Assembly: GCA_900544535.1 (NCBI GenBank)
Contig: UQVH01000007.1
Span: forward strand, 53,352 to 117,351
Length of the DNA: 64,000 nucleotides
Direction: 5' to 3'
Source of the DNA: an uncultured Bacteroidales bacterium
Lineage (GTDB): Bacteria > Bacteroidota > Bacteroidia > Bacteroidales > Muribaculaceae
In this document: in pieces, positions 25,986 through 34,836 of the stretch
Layout: every line of letters begins with the position of its first letter
Position numbering within the stretch: the stretch's first letter is position 1
The notes under the pieces: model-generated
What the model was told of the DNA's origin: nothing
Seen by the model: the letters and a program-made list of their open reading frames with translations, nothing else
Database searches by the model: none
Program-made: the position numbers and the translations under genes

Positions 25986-28607
25986 TTATTTCGCCACTGC
26001 CTGGTGCATGGACTGGAAAGCTTGGATCAGGCCGTCCTTATCCTTACCGCCTGCCTGGGCGAATCCGGGCTGACCGCCGCCACCACCTTTGATGGCCTTG
26101 GCAGCCTCGCGGACGATTGTCGAGGCGTTCATACCGGCCTTGACAAGATCATCGGTGAAAGCCGCGGTGAGAAGCGGTTTGCCTGTCATGTCGAGCGTAG
26201 CTGCGATGAACGCGGTCTTTTCGGGTGAGAGCTGGCGGATATTGAACGCGATGCCCTTGACAACGTCCGGTACCCGTACCCCGGTGAGGCTCACGAGTTT
26301 GAAATCGCCGACAGTCTCGGCTTTTTCGAGGGCCTCGCGGCTCTGGGTGCGGATGCGCTCCTGGAAATATTCTTCGGCCTGCTTGCGGAGTTCGGCATTT
26401 TCCTCGATGGATTTGCGGAGTGCTTGCAGGACATCCGGAGCATTGTGCAGAAGTTCGGCCACGCTGCGCATGTCGTCACTCAGCTGGTCGATCATATTTT
26501 CAGCCACTTCGCCGGTGACAGCTTCGATACGACGGATTCCGGCAGCGATGCTTGACTCGGAAACGATGCGGATCATACCGATGTTGCCGGTATTGGGCAC
26601 ATGGGTACCGCCGCAGAGCTCTACGGAGTCGCCGTATTTGACTACGCGGACTTCTTCGCCGTATTTTTCACCGAAGAGTGCCATAGCTCCCATTTCGAGG
26701 GCTTCGGCGATCGGCATGTGACGGTGTTCGTCAAGAGCGATGGCCTTGCGCACATTGGCGTTGGCAATACGTTCGGCTTTACGGAGTTCTTCCGGTGTGA
26801 CTTTCTGGAAGTGAGAGAAGTCAAATCGGAGCATTCCGGGGGAAACGTATGAACCCTTCTGTTCAACGTGTGTGCCGAGCACTTCACGGAGAGCTGCGTG
26901 GAGCAGGTGGGTTGCCGTGTGGTTGCATTCGGTCGCACGACGGTTGGCTTCGTTGATTCTGGCTGTGAATTCAGCGTTGACATTCGCAGGAAGCTTCTTG
27001 CCCAGGTGTACCGCCTGACCGTTTTCGCGCTTGGTGTCGTAGATCTCTATTTTCTCGCCGTCAGCTTCCAGCCATCCGCTGTCACCGACCTGACCACCCA
27101 TTTCGGCATAGAAAGGAGTGGTCGAGAGAACGATCTGATAGAACTCCTTGTTCTTCTGAGTCACCTTGCGGTAACGGAGTATGCGGGTTGGAGCCGATGT
27201 GCAGTCATAGCCTACGAATTCTGTCTCGCCTTCGTTGACGATAACCCAGTCGGTGGCTTCCACGGCAGCGGCATTGCGTGCGCGTGTTTTCTGAGCCTCC
27301 ATCTCGACATCAAACTCTTTCTTGTCGAGGGTCATGCCGTTTTCTTTGAGGATCAGCTCTGTGAGGTCGAGGGGGAAACCATATGTGTCGTAAAGCACGA
27401 ATGCCTCCTTGCCTGAAATCTCGTCCTTGCCCTGCTTGCGGGCGTTTTTGATGGCTTCGTCGAGAATGGCTATACCTTTGTCGAGCGTGCGGAGGAAAGA
27501 ATCTTCTTCTTCCTTGATCACCTTCATGATCAGGTCGCGCTGTGCTGCGATTTCGGGATAAGCCTCGCCCATCGAGTCAATCAGAGTATTGACTAACTTG
27601 TACATGAATGCCTGCTTCTGATCAAGGAAAGTGTAGGCGTAGCGTACGGCGCGGCGCAGGATTCGGCGGATCACATAGCCTGCTTTGGCGTTGCCGGGAA
27701 GCTGGCTGTCGGCGATCGAGAATGAAATGGTGCGGACGTGGTCGGCGATGACGCGCATGGCGATGTCTACTTTGGCATCCTTACCGTATTCCTTGCCCGA
27801 AAGCTGTGCTATACGGTTGATCAGAGGTGTGAAAACATCGGTGTCGTAGTTCGACTTTTTGCCCTGAAGTGCCATACAGAGACGCTCGAAGCCCATGCCG
27901 GTGTCGATTACCTTTGCGGGCAGCGGTTCGAGTGAGCCGTCGGCCTTGCGGTTGAACTGCATGAAGACGAGGTTCCAGATCTCGATTACGAGGGGATTGT
28001 CCTTGTTGACGAGTGAAGCACCGTCGATCTGTGCGCGTTCTTCATCGCTGCGGAGGTCGATATGGATTTCCGAGCAGGGACCGCAGGGTCCGGTATCACC
28101 CATCTCCCAGAAGTTGTCGTGTTTGTTGCCGTTGATGATGTGTGAGGCGGGAAGATGTTTTTCCCAGTAGGAAGCCGCTTCATCGTCGCGGGAGAGGCCT
28201 TCGTCGGGAGCGCCTTCAAACACGGTGGCATACAGACGGGCCGGATCAAGTTTGAGCACGTCTACAAGATATTCCCAGGCCCAGTCGATGGCTTCTTTTT
28301 TGAAATAGTCGCCGAACGACCAGTTGCCGAGCATTTCAAACATTGTGTGGTGGTAGGTGTCCATTCCTACCTCTTCGAGGTCGTTGTGCTTGCCGGAAAC
28401 GCGGAGGCATTTCTGCGAGTCGGCGACACGCTGATATTTCGCGGCTTTATTGCCTAAAATGATGTCTTTGAACTGGTTCATTCCGGCATTGGTGAACATC
28501 AGGGTAGGGTCATCCTTGATCACCATCGGAGCAGAGGGCACGATATGGTGGCCCTTGGAACGGAAAAACTCTTTGAAAGATTCTCGTATTTCCTTTGCTG
28601 TCAGCAT
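25986..28607 (-). CDS. alaS: Alanyl-tRNA synthetase
   Basis: Class II synthetase that charges tRNA-Ala and edits mischarged Ser/Gly. The 873-residue protein is full length. It has the catalytic domain (FKEFFRSKGHHIVPSAP, then FTNAGMNQFKDIILG in motif 2), and the editing domain with metal ligands in CNHTATHLLHAAL and VELCGGTHVPNTG. The C-terminal C-Ala/DHHA1 domain has GGGGGQPGFAQAGG. It is a single transcription unit with TATCTTTG at 28668-28675 upstream and a strong terminator downstream. Confidence 0.98.
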   Translation of the reverse strand: MLTAKEIRESFKEFFRSKGHHIVPSAPMVIKDDPTLMFTNAGMNQFKDIILGNKAAKYQRVADSQKCLRVSGKHNDLEEVGMDTYHHTMFEMLGNWSFGDYFKKEAIDWAWEYLVDVLKLDPARLYATVFEGAPDEGLSRDDEAASYWEKHLPASHIINGNKHDNFWEMGDTGPCGPCSEIHIDLRSDEERAQIDGASLVNKDNPLVIEIWNLVFMQFNRKADGSLEPLPAKVIDTGMGFERLCMALQGKKSNYDTDVFTPLINRIAQLSGKEYGKDAKVDIAMRVIADHVRTISFSIADSQLPGNAKAGYVIRRILRRAVRYAYTFLDQKQAFMYKLVNTLIDSMGEAYPEIAAQRDLIMKVIKEEEDSFLRTLDKGIAILDEAIKNARKQGKDEISGKEAFVLYDTYGFPLDLTELILKENGMTLDKKEFDVEMEAQKTRARNAAAVEATDWVIVNEGETEFVGYDCTSAPTRILRYRKVTQKNKEFYQIVLSTTPFYAEMGGQVGDSGWLEADGEKIEIYDTKRENGQAVHLGKKLPANVNAEFTARINEANRRATECNHTATHLLHAALREVLGTHVEQKGSYVSPGMLRFDFSHFQKVTPEELRKAERIANANVRKAIALDEHRHMPIAEALEMGAMALFGEKYGEEVRVVKYGDSVELCGGTHVPNTGNIGMIRIVSESSIAAGIRRIEAVTGEVAENMIDQLSDDMRSVAELLHNAPDVLQALRKSIEENAELRKQAEEYFQERIRTQSREALEKAETVGDFKLVSLTGVRVPDVVKGIAFNIRQLSPEKTAFIAATLDMTGKPLLTAAFTDDLVKAGMNASTIVREAAKAIKGGGGGQPGFAQAGGKDKDGLIQAFQSMHQAVAK

Positions 28608-28667
28608 AATATACGTGGTTTATTTAATATTTGCGGATATGGGTTGCATGTTTTGTCAAACAACCTG

Positions 28668-28675
28668 CAAAGATA
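28668..28675 (-). promoter_or_regulatory. -7 box of alaS
   Basis: TATCTTTG on the minus strand, 60 bases upstream of the ATG. The -33 element is unclear. Confidence 0.5.
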
Positions 28676-28741
28676 CGAATTTTTTTACTTCCAATTGCTA
28701 TTATCGCGGTAAATCCGTCATTTCAGAGCTTGACCGTCAGG

Positions 28742-29614
28742 CTATTTTTCTGCGAGGAAGACACCGCCGATGATCAGGACAGAGCCTGCGATGGTTGTGG
28801 CCGTTATAGGCTCTGAAAGTATGATGGCTGCGGCGATGACGGTGACAAGTGGGTTAAGATAGAGATAGTTGGATGCTTTTTGTGCGCCGAGTTTCTTCAC
28901 AGTGGCGTTCCACATCAGATAGCACAGCAGTGAGGCACCGATACCGAGGAAAATCAGATTGCCGGCCACGACCGGCAGACGCAGCGCAGGATCGAGAAGC
29001 GGCTCTTGCTTGAAAATGAGATAGATCGAGATGGTCAGCAAACCGTAGAAAAAGACTTTCCTTGTCAGGAAAAGGGCCGAATAACGTTTGCCAAGACCTC
29101 TCAGCAGGATGCAATATACGGCCCAGAGTATGGCGGCGCTCAGCGACAGCAGGTCGCCTGCCGGATTAAACCTGACTTCTTCGCCGGGGGTGAAGACGAT
29201 CGCGCCTACGCCTGACAGGGCTATGAACGCTCCGGTGATCATTTTTGCCGGAAGAGGCTGACGGTTTTCTGCGGTGAGGTGTGCGAACATGATGGTAAAC
29301 AGCGGCGCCGTGCAGATGATAAGCGAAACGTTCGATGCGAAAGTCAGCGCGAGCGCCGTGTTTTCGGTGACGAAATAGAGCGAGCCGCCGGTAATGCCGG
29401 ACAGTAGAAGCATGAACTCATCTTTTAGGTTGTCGGCAAACAGACGTTTGTGGTAAATTGCGATCATGCAGACGTAGGCCATCAGAAACCGGTAAAAGAA
29501 GATGATTTCTGCCGAAAGGCCCGCGCCAAGGAGTATCTTTGTGGAGATAAATGTCAGGCCCCAGATGCAGACGGAGATTATGGCAAGAATGTGATACAGG
29601 TATTGGCTTTTCAT
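28742..29614 (-). CDS. EamA/DMT family transporter
   Basis: Inner-membrane protein of the drug/metabolite transporter superfamily, 290 residues from the ATG at 29614, with ten predicted transmembrane segments in two EamA repeats. The first repeat begins AIISVCIWGLTFISTK, the second around LLSLSAAILWAVYCILLRG, and PLVTVIAAAIILSEPIT near the end is the conserved repeat-2 tail. A longer frame reaches 29773 but its first 53 residues are polar and run into the fabI 3' region, so I rejected it. Substrate unknown; family members export amino acids or metabolites. Confidence 0.92.
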   Translation of the reverse strand: MKSQYLYHILAIISVCIWGLTFISTKILLGAGLSAEIIFFYRFLMAYVCMIAIYHKRLFADNLKDEFMLLLSGITGGSLYFVTENTALALTFASNVSLIICTAPLFTIMFAHLTAENRQPLPAKMITGAFIALSGVGAIVFTPGEEVRFNPAGDLLSLSAAILWAVYCILLRGLGKRYSALFLTRKVFFYGLLTISIYLIFKQEPLLDPALRLPVVAGNLIFLGIGASLLCYLMWNATVKKLGAQKASNYLYLNPLVTVIAAAIILSEPITATTIAGSVLIIGGVFLAEK

Positions 29615-29635
29615 TTCAAAAGAATTTAAACAGTA

Positions 29636-29679
29636 AACGACAGATCGGGAAACTGTCCCGTTTCCCGGATCTGCCGTTG
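29636..29679 (-). terminator. Hairpin after fabI
   Basis: Long imperfect stem built from GGCAGATCCGGGAAAC and GTTTCCCGATCTGTC, loop GGGACA, followed on the minus strand by a moderately T-rich stretch. Probable terminator between fabI and the EamA gene. Confidence 0.55.
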
Positions 29680-29702
29680 TCAGTTTTATGGCTGATGGCG
29701 GA

Positions 29703-30560
29703 TCAGCCGTACTGTATCGTGCCGTCTTCGTTGCGGAACTGGTCGAAGCTCTTTTCGTACTGGTCCATTGCACGGAGGCTCATACCCATGCTTGAGAAAC
29801 CGCCGTCATGATAGAGGTTTTGCATGGTGACTTTGCGGGTGAGGTCGCTGAACATGACGATACAGTAGTCGGCACATTCGTCGGCTGTGGCGTTGCCGAG
29901 GGGGGACATGCGGTTGGCGAAGTCCATGAGCGATGACATCCCCTTGACGCCGCTGCCTGCGGTTGTCTGAGTGGGTGACTGCGAGATGGTGTTGATGCGG
30001 ACTGATTTCTCGCGGCCATAGATGTAGCCGAAGCTGCGGGCAATCGATTCGAGAAGCGCCTTGGCATCGGCCATGTCGTTGTAGCCGAACATTGTGCGCT
30101 GGGCGGCGATGTAGCTCAGAGCGACGATGCTGCCGTGGTCGGCGATCGCGTCGAGTTTTTTCGCAGCCTGGATCATCTTGTGGAATGAGATCGCGGATAT
30201 GTCGAGGGTCTTGTTGAGCAGATCGTAGTCGATGTCATCGTAGAGACGTTTTTTGCGGACGTTTGGCGACATGCCGATCGAGTGGAGCACGAAGTCGATT
30301 TTTCCGCCGAGGATTTCCATAGACTTCTGGAAAACCATTTCGAGATCCTCGACATTGGTGGCGTCGGCCGGAATTACTTCGGCATGGAGTTTTTCACCGA
30401 GTTTGCTGACATCGCCCATGCGGACAGCGACCGGAGTGTTTGACAGAGTGATGGTTGCGCCTTCTTCCACAGCTTTCTCAGCTACTTTCCAGGCAATACT
30501 CATGTCATTGAGCGCGCCAAAGATGATGCCGCGCTTTCCTTTCAAAAGATTATAAGCCAT
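29703..30560 (-). CDS. fabI: Enoyl-[acyl-carrier-protein] reductase (NADH)
   Basis: Last reductive step of fatty-acid elongation. The 285-residue SDR protein has the atypical FabI nucleotide loop GIIFGALNDMSIAWKVAE (about residues 11-28), HSIGMSPN, and the Tyr-x6-Lys catalytic pair in GYNDMADAKALLE. The RINTISQSPTQTTAGSG segment before the substrate-binding helix is also typical. A TAACTTTG box lies upstream. It diverges from the SpoU methyltransferase gene. Confidence 0.97.
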   Translation of the reverse strand: MAYNLLKGKRGIIFGALNDMSIAWKVAEKAVEEGATITLSNTPVAVRMGDVSKLGEKLHAEVIPADATNVEDLEMVFQKSMEILGGKIDFVLHSIGMSPNVRKKRLYDDIDYDLLNKTLDISAISFHKMIQAAKKLDAIADHGSIVALSYIAAQRTMFGYNDMADAKALLESIARSFGYIYGREKSVRINTISQSPTQTTAGSGVKGMSSLMDFANRMSPLGNATADECADYCIVMFSDLTRKVTMQNLYHDGGFSSMGMSLRAMDQYEKSFDQFRNEDGTIQYG

Positions 30561-30599
30561 TTGGTCTGTTTGATTAATTCGTTTCTTTTATTGCGGCTG

Positions 30600-30607
30600 C
30601 AAAGTTA
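30600..30607 (-). promoter_or_regulatory. -7 box of fabI
   Basis: TAACTTTG on the minus strand, 40 bases upstream of the ATG. Confidence 0.55.
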
Positions 30608-30659
30608 CACAGATTTGGGCGGGAATTGAAATATTTTCGCGGAAATCGCCCTCCGGAGG

Positions 30660-30690
30660 TTGCAATAACCGTAATATTGACTTAATTTTG
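30660..30690 (+). promoter_or_regulatory. Promoter of the SpoU methyltransferase gene
   Basis: TTGC (30660-30663), 19 bases, TAATTTTG (30683-30690), 45 bases before the ATG at 30736. Confidence 0.6.
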
Positions 30691-30735
30691 TGATAATTTG
30701 GAGTAGATTTTTCATTAGTTTGAATACCTGAAACC

Positions 30736-31539
30736 ATGCCGATAATTGAAATCTCATCACTGAATCATCCGGGTACGGAGATGTTCAGCTCTCTGACCGA
30801 AGCGCAGCTGCGAAACCGTCTGGAACCTGACAAGGGTGTTTTCATAGCCGAAAGTCCGAAGGTGATAAGGGTGGCGATGGATGCCGGATACGAGCCTGTG
30901 GCGTTGCTTTGCGAACGGCGCCACATCACCGGTGATGCGGCTGACATCATAGAGCGCTGTGCGGACGATGTGCCGGTCTATACCGGCGACCGGGAGCTGC
31001 TCGCCGATCTGACGGGCTACACTCTGACACGCGGAGTGCTCTGCGCGATGCGGCGTCCCGCTGCGCCTGCATTGTCGTCCGTGCTTGCTGATGCCCGTAG
31101 AATCGTTGTCATCGACAGCGTTGTCGATACGACCAACATAGGAGCTATTTTCAGGTCGGCGGCCGCGCTGGGAATTGATGCGGTTGTGCTGACGCCTTCT
31201 TCCTGCGACCCGTTTAACCGCCGTGCGGTCCGCGTCTCGATGGGTTCCGTTTTCCTCGTTCCCTGGACATGGCTTGAGGGGCCGGTAGGCTCGCTTCGGG
31301 AAAATGGATTCAAGACAGTGGCGATGGCGCTGACTGATAAATCCGTGCCCTTGGATCATCCCGCGCTTAAGGATGAACCACGTCTCGCGATAGTCATGGG
31401 GACGGAGGGCGACGGTCTCGCATCAGAAACGATTGCCGATGCCGACTACACAGTGCGTATCCCGATGGCCCACAATGTCGACTCCCTGAACGTCGCCGCA
31501 GCCGCAGCGGTAGCATTCTGGGAACTCCGGAGCAGATGA
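30736..31539 (+). CDS. TrmH/SpoU-family RNA 2'-O-methyltransferase
   Basis: A 267-residue SPOUT enzyme with an N-terminal RNA 2'-O-ribose methyltransferase substrate-binding-like domain. The SpoU motifs are motif 1 around DTTNIGAIFRSAAALGIDAVV, motif 2 in LAIVMGTEGDGL, and motif 3 in YTVRIPMAHNVDSLNVAAAAA. The target is 23S rRNA or tRNA; which one cannot be told from sequence alone. It is a single gene followed by a long bidirectional terminator. Confidence 0.9.
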   Translation: MPIIEISSLNHPGTEMFSSLTEAQLRNRLEPDKGVFIAESPKVIRVAMDAGYEPVALLCERRHITGDAADIIERCADDVPVYTGDRELLADLTGYTLTRGVLCAMRRPAAPALSSVLADARRIVVIDSVVDTTNIGAIFRSAAALGIDAVVLTPSSCDPFNRRAVRVSMGSVFLVPWTWLEGPVGSLRENGFKTVAMALTDKSVPLDHPALKDEPRLAIVMGTEGDGLASETIADADYTVRIPMAHNVDSLNVAAAAAVAFWELRSR

Positions 31540-31562
31540 CGGCTTTTCGTATAGCAAAGTAT

Positions 31563-31613
31563 AAAAACCGGGCTTGTCATTCCTGATGATTATGAATGAC
31601 AAGCCCGGTTTTT
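31563..31613. terminator. Bidirectional terminator between the SpoU gene and rhaD
   Basis: Very stable hairpin. A 19-base stem (31564-31582 with 31594-31612) is flanked by A and T runs, so it can stop transcription from both convergent genes. Confidence 0.88.
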
Positions 31614-31658
31614 GGATCGTCACTGCCGGGGTGGCAGCGGCGGTAAGTTGTCGGTCGC

Positions 31659-32468
31659 TTACTTAGGCAGGTTGAAGGCGACGGTCATCTCTTTCATCTG
31701 TTCGTCAGACATGCCGTCAGGCTCGAAGCCCATGTTTTTGGCACAGATATAGATCTGCGCAGACTTGTTGAGCACGTCCACCTGGTCGAAAGCGTTCATG
31801 ATGTCCTCGTCGACGGCAAATACACCGTGCTTTTCCCAAAGTGTAACGTCGTAGTCACCGAGTTCCTTGATGGTTGATTCGGCGAGGATGTTGGAGCCGG
31901 GGAGCTGATAGGGGATGATGCCAAGACCACGCGGGCAGAATGCCTTTGTTTCGGGAATCATGCTCCAGAGCAGGCGGGTAGCCACATCTTTTTCAAGATA
32001 TTTCTTGCAGTGCGACATGGCCACAAGCTCGATCGGGTGGGTGTGGAGCGATGCCTTATAGTTGGAGCCTTTGCCGATCAGATAGTTGTGGACGGCAAGG
32101 TGAGAGGGGAGTTCCGAAGTCGGGCGCACGGGCTCGTCAGCGATGATTTCGTAGTGGGCACAGTCATCTGTGATGCGGATGACGGAGCCGTTGGCCATCG
32201 GCTTGCGGGCAAGATCGCGCATACGTTTGTTGGTGCCTTTGCAGAAGAAATAGCAGCCCTTGAGGTTGGGAAGAGTCATTCCGATCGGAGTCGCGGGTGC
32301 GATGGCCGGCATGGCGCGGATGGCATCGTCGACATGTTCGGTGATATTGACAGTGATGTTGCCGCCGTTGCGCTCGGCCCAGCCTTTTTGCCAGAGATAG
32401 CCGGCTACTTCAGCGACTTTTTCAACCTCGGCGGTAAGCGCGGGGCGATTTTCTAATATTGATGACAT
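31659..32468 (-). CDS. rhaD: Rhamnulose-1-phosphate aldolase
   Basis: Class II aldolase splitting L-rhamnulose-1-phosphate into dihydroxyacetone phosphate and L-lactaldehyde. The 269-residue protein carries the zinc-binding HTHPIELVAMSH motif (about residues 143-154) and a third His region near LWEKHGVFAVDED. N-terminal residues GWAERNGGNITVNIT form the phosphate site. It is the last gene of the rha operon, 44 bases after rhaT. Confidence 0.95.
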   Translation of the reverse strand: MSSILENRPALTAEVEKVAEVAGYLWQKGWAERNGGNITVNITEHVDDAIRAMPAIAPATPIGMTLPNLKGCYFFCKGTNKRMRDLARKPMANGSVIRITDDCAHYEIIADEPVRPTSELPSHLAVHNYLIGKGSNYKASLHTHPIELVAMSHCKKYLEKDVATRLLWSMIPETKAFCPRGLGIIPYQLPGSNILAESTIKELGDYDVTLWEKHGVFAVDEDIMNAFDQVDVLNKSAQIYICAKNMGFEPDGMSDEQMKEMTVAFNLPK

Positions 32469-32512
32469 AAGATTGATTTTTTATGAGTTACTTATGTGAA
32501 AAATATCGGTTG

Positions 32513-33544
32513 TCAGATCAGTTGAGGAAGGAAGCACGAAACGATGAGCACCACGATGCCGATGACAAGCACGGTGATCGTTTTTGGCGAACATCCTTTC
32601 CATTCTTTCAGAATGATGCCCCACACGTTCGAGAAGACCACATTCAGGGCCATCAGTATACAGAACGAGAGAGTCATCAGTGTCGGCGAATCGGTCAGGA
32701 ATCCCTTGCCGAGCGCCAGTCCGAAGAACTGGCTGTACCAAAGAGCGCCGGCAAGCAGACAGAAGAGCAGATTGTTGCCGAGCACCGCGCCTTTGGTATA
32801 GTCGCTCCATGTGTGGTTTTTCTGATTCTGATAGAAACAGTAGACCGCATTGGTGACGAATCCGCCCAAAGTGACGAGCAGGGTGGCCGGAAGAGTCTTG
32901 TAAATATCGGGAGTCAGCGAACCGAAGTTGATTCCGCTTCCGAACTCAAGGCCGACATTGAAACAGCCGCTCATGAAACCTGCAAGCAGGGCGATGGTGA
33001 TTCCTTTGGGGAAGTTGAAGTCCTTGACCGCAGCTTTTTTCTCTTCTTCGCTGAGCGAGGAGGCTTTCATCGATCCGGCGATACCGATGATGGCGATGCC
33101 GATAAGAGTCACGACGACGCCGAGGATTACGGCGGAGGTGAGCTGTGACAGCGGGTCGTTTTCGGGGAAGAAGATGTTGAGCAGTACGGGACCCATGATT
33201 GTGCCGAGTCCGGCGCAGGTTCCGAGGGCTATCGACTGGCCGAGGGCCACGCCCAGGTAGCGCATCGAAAGGCCGAAAGTCAGACCTCCGACACCCCACA
33301 GCGCACCGAAGAGAATGGTCATCCAAATGTTGAACGACTGGTCGGCGGTGAAGAGTTCGGTCAGGGAATGGCCCTCAGGCACGGCTAAGAGGGCGCCGAG
33401 GAACGGAAGGATGAGCCACGCGAACACGCCCTGCACAATCCAGTAGCTCTCCCAACTCCAGGACTTGATCTTGTTGATGGGAACATAGCAGCTGGACTGG
33501 CAGAAAGCGCCGATCGCGATGATGAGAAGTCCGATCAGTATCAT
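32513..33544 (-). CDS. rhaT: L-rhamnose/proton symporter
   Basis: A 343-residue inner-membrane protein with about ten hydrophobic segments, of the RhaT type in the DMT superfamily. Recognisable RhaT-like segments include KSWSWESYWIVQGVFAWLI near the N-terminus, FGALWGVGGLTFGLSMRYLG and LALGKGFLTDSPTLMTLSFC. Its ATG overlaps the rhaA stop by 4 bases, implying coupled translation. It imports L-rhamnose for the isomerase, kinase and aldolase encoded alongside. Confidence 0.95.
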   Translation of the reverse strand: MILIGLLIIAIGAFCQSSCYVPINKIKSWSWESYWIVQGVFAWLILPFLGALLAVPEGHSLTELFTADQSFNIWMTILFGALWGVGGLTFGLSMRYLGVALGQSIALGTCAGLGTIMGPVLLNIFFPENDPLSQLTSAVILGVVVTLIGIAIIGIAGSMKASSLSEEEKKAAVKDFNFPKGITIALLAGFMSGCFNVGLEFGSGINFGSLTPDIYKTLPATLLVTLGGFVTNAVYCFYQNQKNHTWSDYTKGAVLGNNLLFCLLAGALWYSQFFGLALGKGFLTDSPTLMTLSFCILMALNVVFSNVWGIILKEWKGCSPKTITVLVIGIVVLIVSCFLPQLI

Positions 33545-34794
33545 CGTTTGCTTGTGACGTCACGTTCATACTGCTCCACTTCGGCGATGTAGTTTTCGCC
33601 GACAGGCACACCGTTCTTGAGGCAGAACATGTCGTAAACGGCATTCCAGGGGAGGTTCTTGCATTCTTCGAGCAGGGCGAGACGCTGGAACTTCTTGTCG
33701 TCAAGCTCGTATTTGCGGAGAGTTTCGGTCGGTTCGAGCAGAGCGCGAAGCATGCACTTCTGAGCTGCGCGGCTGCCGATGACATAAGCTCCGATACGGT
33801 TGAGAGTTCCGTCGAAATAGTCGAGACCGTAGTGTACGCGGTTGAGGGCGCCGGCGCGGACGATTTCGCTGAAGAGATCCATGGTCGGGTCGTCCATGAT
33901 GGTCACGTGGTCGGAGTCCCAGCGGATAGGACGGCTTACGTGGAGCATCAGTTCAGGCACGAAGAGCAGCATGGCTGACACCTTGTCGGCAACGCTTTCG
34001 GTCGGGTGGAAGTGGCCGGTGTCGAGGGTGATCATCATGTTGTTCTTAGCGGCGTAGGATGTATAGAAGTCGTTTGAGCCTACGGTGTAGCTTTCGAGAC
34101 CGATGCCGAATACTTTTGATTCGACGCAGTCCTTCATCCAGTCGTATTTGTGCTCGAAGATCTGGTCGAGGGAGTCTTTGAGAAGCTCACGGTAGAGATA
34201 GCGGTTTACAGTGATGTCCTTAGAGCCGTCGTGAACCCAGGTGTTCATGATACAGGGGTCCTGCTGGGCCTCACCGATGGCCTGGGAGATGGCGCGGCAG
34301 CGCTTCGAGTGTTCGATCCAGAAGTCGCGGATGGCTTTGTCGGGATTGGCAAGGCTGAGGTCGCCGCTCTTGGGGTGAGAGAATGATGTGGAGTTGAAGT
34401 CGAGCTTGATGTCGTTGGCTTTGCCCCAGTCGATCCAGCTCTGGAAATGTTCTACCGAGCACTGGTCGCGGTCAACGAATTTGCCGCCGAAGTCGCCGTA
34501 GATCTCATGAAGATTCAGACGGTGCTTGCCGGGGATGAGGCTCATGGCATAGAGGATGTCGGCGCGGAGTTCGTCGATATTGCGGGCTTTGCCGGGATAG
34601 TTGCCGTTGACCTGGATGCCACCGGTCAGTGAACCGCCCTGATTTTCGAAACCGGCCACGTCGTCAGCCTGCCAGCAGTGCATGCTGAGGTGGAAATCCT
34701 GCATCTGCTGAAGTACCTTGTCTGTGTCGATACCGAGTTTTGCATAGCGCTCTTTAGCTATTTCATAAGCTTGTTTTACAGTTCCTTCATTCAT
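33541..34794 (-). CDS. rhaA: L-rhamnose isomerase
   Basis: Converts L-rhamnose to L-rhamnulose. The 417-residue TIM-barrel enzyme shows the RhaA motifs HCWQADDVAGFE, LNLHEIYGDFGGKFVDRD, DFNSTSFSHPKSGD and MITLDTGHFHPTE, which supply the metal-binding Glu, Asp and His residues. It lies 42 bases after rhaB and overlaps rhaT. Confidence 0.97.
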   Translation of the reverse strand: MNEGTVKQAYEIAKERYAKLGIDTDKVLQQMQDFHLSMHCWQADDVAGFENQGGSLTGGIQVNGNYPGKARNIDELRADILYAMSLIPGKHRLNLHEIYGDFGGKFVDRDQCSVEHFQSWIDWGKANDIKLDFNSTSFSHPKSGDLSLANPDKAIRDFWIEHSKRCRAISQAIGEAQQDPCIMNTWVHDGSKDITVNRYLYRELLKDSLDQIFEHKYDWMKDCVESKVFGIGLESYTVGSNDFYTSYAAKNNMMITLDTGHFHPTESVADKVSAMLLFVPELMLHVSRPIRWDSDHVTIMDDPTMDLFSEIVRAGALNRVHYGLDYFDGTLNRIGAYVIGSRAAQKCMLRALLEPTETLRKYELDDKKFQRLALLEECKNLPWNAVYDMFCLKNGVPVGENYIAEVEQYERDVTSKR

Positions 34795-34836
34795 GATAAG
34801 AAGATTTATGTGATAATTAGGTAAATTTGGTTGCTG

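Noticed and set aside
29615..29773. N-terminal extension of the EamA transporter to 29773
   Set aside because: The added 53 residues are polar, unlike an EamA N-terminus, and overlap the fabI 3' end.
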